Assembly (NCBI GenBank): GCA_038277395.1
Contig: CM076193.1
Location: 178,550,469 to 178,614,468 of the forward strand
Length of the DNA stretch: 64,000 bases
Direction of reading: 5' to 3'
Origin: Dryocosmus kuriphilus
Taxonomy: Eukaryota > Arthropoda > Insecta > Hymenoptera > Cynipidae
Positions 63,501 to 64,000 of this stretch are shown piece by piece. A program made the translations under genes and the position numbers. Within the stretch, counting starts at the first letter, position 1; every line of letters begins with the position of its first letter. The notes under the pieces were generated by a model, which saw nothing but the letters and a program-made list of their open reading frames with translations, searched no databases and was not told the DNA's origin.

Positions 63501-64000
63501 ACCGACGATATCGCTTCTTACATTAGGATATTTACTAGAAATGTGCGTTAAGTATCACATTGCTCACATTACGTTCCTGACCTTGAGTAATGATAGAGAA
63601 AGCAAGTTTATGTAATTGCAAGGTCATCTTCTTCCATCCCGTATATCAAAAGTAGGATAAATATTAATATCTTACATTTGTCTTACGGTCTCTTGCTAAA
63701 AAATCACTAATAAATTTATTGAAAAAAATATTTATTAAATAACATCTGCACTTTATTTGCATTGTAACTAAAGCTTCTCGACGACATTTAACAAGAAACG
63801 TATATTTTTCTTTAAGGTTCATCAAACTTCTTTGAAATATTATCCAATTGACGATATCGCTTCTTACATTAGGATATTTACTAGAAATGTACGTTAAGTA
63901 TCACATTGCTCACATTACGTTCCTGACCTTGAGTAATGATAGATAAAGCAAGTTTATGTAATTGCAAGGTCATCTTCTTCCATCCCGTATATTAAAAGTA
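60530..64000. repeat. 347-bp AT-rich satellite array
   Basis: Anchors at CATCTTCTTCCATCCCG fall at 61,543, 61,890, 62,237, 62,584, 62,931, 63,278, 63,625 and 63,971, a period of 347 (last 346). The first two or three units (60,530-61,540) are more diverged and 350-358 bp long. Two monomer types alternate imperfectly. Type A has CTGCACTTTATTGTGCATTG and CATTTAACAAG; type B has TTTTTACTTTACTAT and CATTTGACAAG. Order from 61,543 is B A B B A B A B. Each unit has TGACCTTGA and, 30 bases on, GCAAGGTCA. It runs off the right edge. Confidence 0.95.

Overview
The window looks like gene-poor, repeat-saturated arthropod nuclear DNA, probably from a hymenopteran. It is AT-rich and spliced. It holds no operons, and I recognised no rRNA or tRNA gene. 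It carries insect-type transposons: mariner/Tc1, hAT of the ZMYM1-like type, Merlin, Penelope-like elements (PLEs), R1-type and other LINEs, and an env-bearing Ty3/gypsy errantivirus. The host assignment is inference from TE content and from a proline-rich secreted peptide gene that recalls hymenopteran antimicrobial peptides; nothing here names a species.

Layout. 1-705: 30-bp satellite with 11-mer higher-order structure. 1.3-2.2 kb: LINE RT fragment. 2.6-5.8 kb: AT-rich DNA with a foldback element. 5.86-7.2 kb: PLE 3' end flanked by its own inverted copy. 7.5-9.5 kb: two inverted mariner fragments around an A-tailed R1-type ORF1. 10.2-22.8 kb: left block of a segmental duplication, with a two-exon secreted proline-rich peptide gene (copy 1), then mariner, Tc1-like and intron-containing hAT insertions. 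22.95-24.2 kb: ~340-bp repeats. 24.2-27.9 kb: Merlin element with an intact transposase and large internal tandem arrays. 27.9-30.9 kb: mariner-like element with long inverted repeats rich in AAGGTCA motifs. 30.9-37.5 kb: Russian-doll nest (short mariner-like element > hAT > MITE and PLE). 38.05-46.07 kb: structurally complete errantivirus with gag-pol, env, 184-bp LTRs and a 4-bp target duplication, inserted in a ~330-bp repeat array. 47.87-52.74 kb: PLE with 444-bp direct terminal repeats carrying hammerhead ribozyme motifs, with a second PLE inserted on the opposite strand. 53.2-58.95 kb: right block of the duplication, holding peptide copy 2 (only exon 1 intact) and copy 3 (only exon 2 intact). 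58.96-60.5 kb: decayed LINE. 60.5-64 kb: 347-bp satellite.

The host-gene story is the peptide family. Copy 1 is a complete gene: TATA box plus initiator, signal-peptide exon, phase-1 intron and Pro-rich exon. In the right block, copy 2 kept promoter and signal exon but lost exon 2. About 2.8 kb downstream, copy 3 lost its start codon and splice donor but kept an open exon 2 and an AATAAA. The two half-genes are in order and phase-compatible, so they could form one chimeric gene. All three promoters share a CTTATCAG (GATA-type) site, a TATA box and an Inr, a layout that recalls insect immune-effector genes. This locus, the hammerhead-bearing PLEs and the intact errantivirus are the most notable contents.
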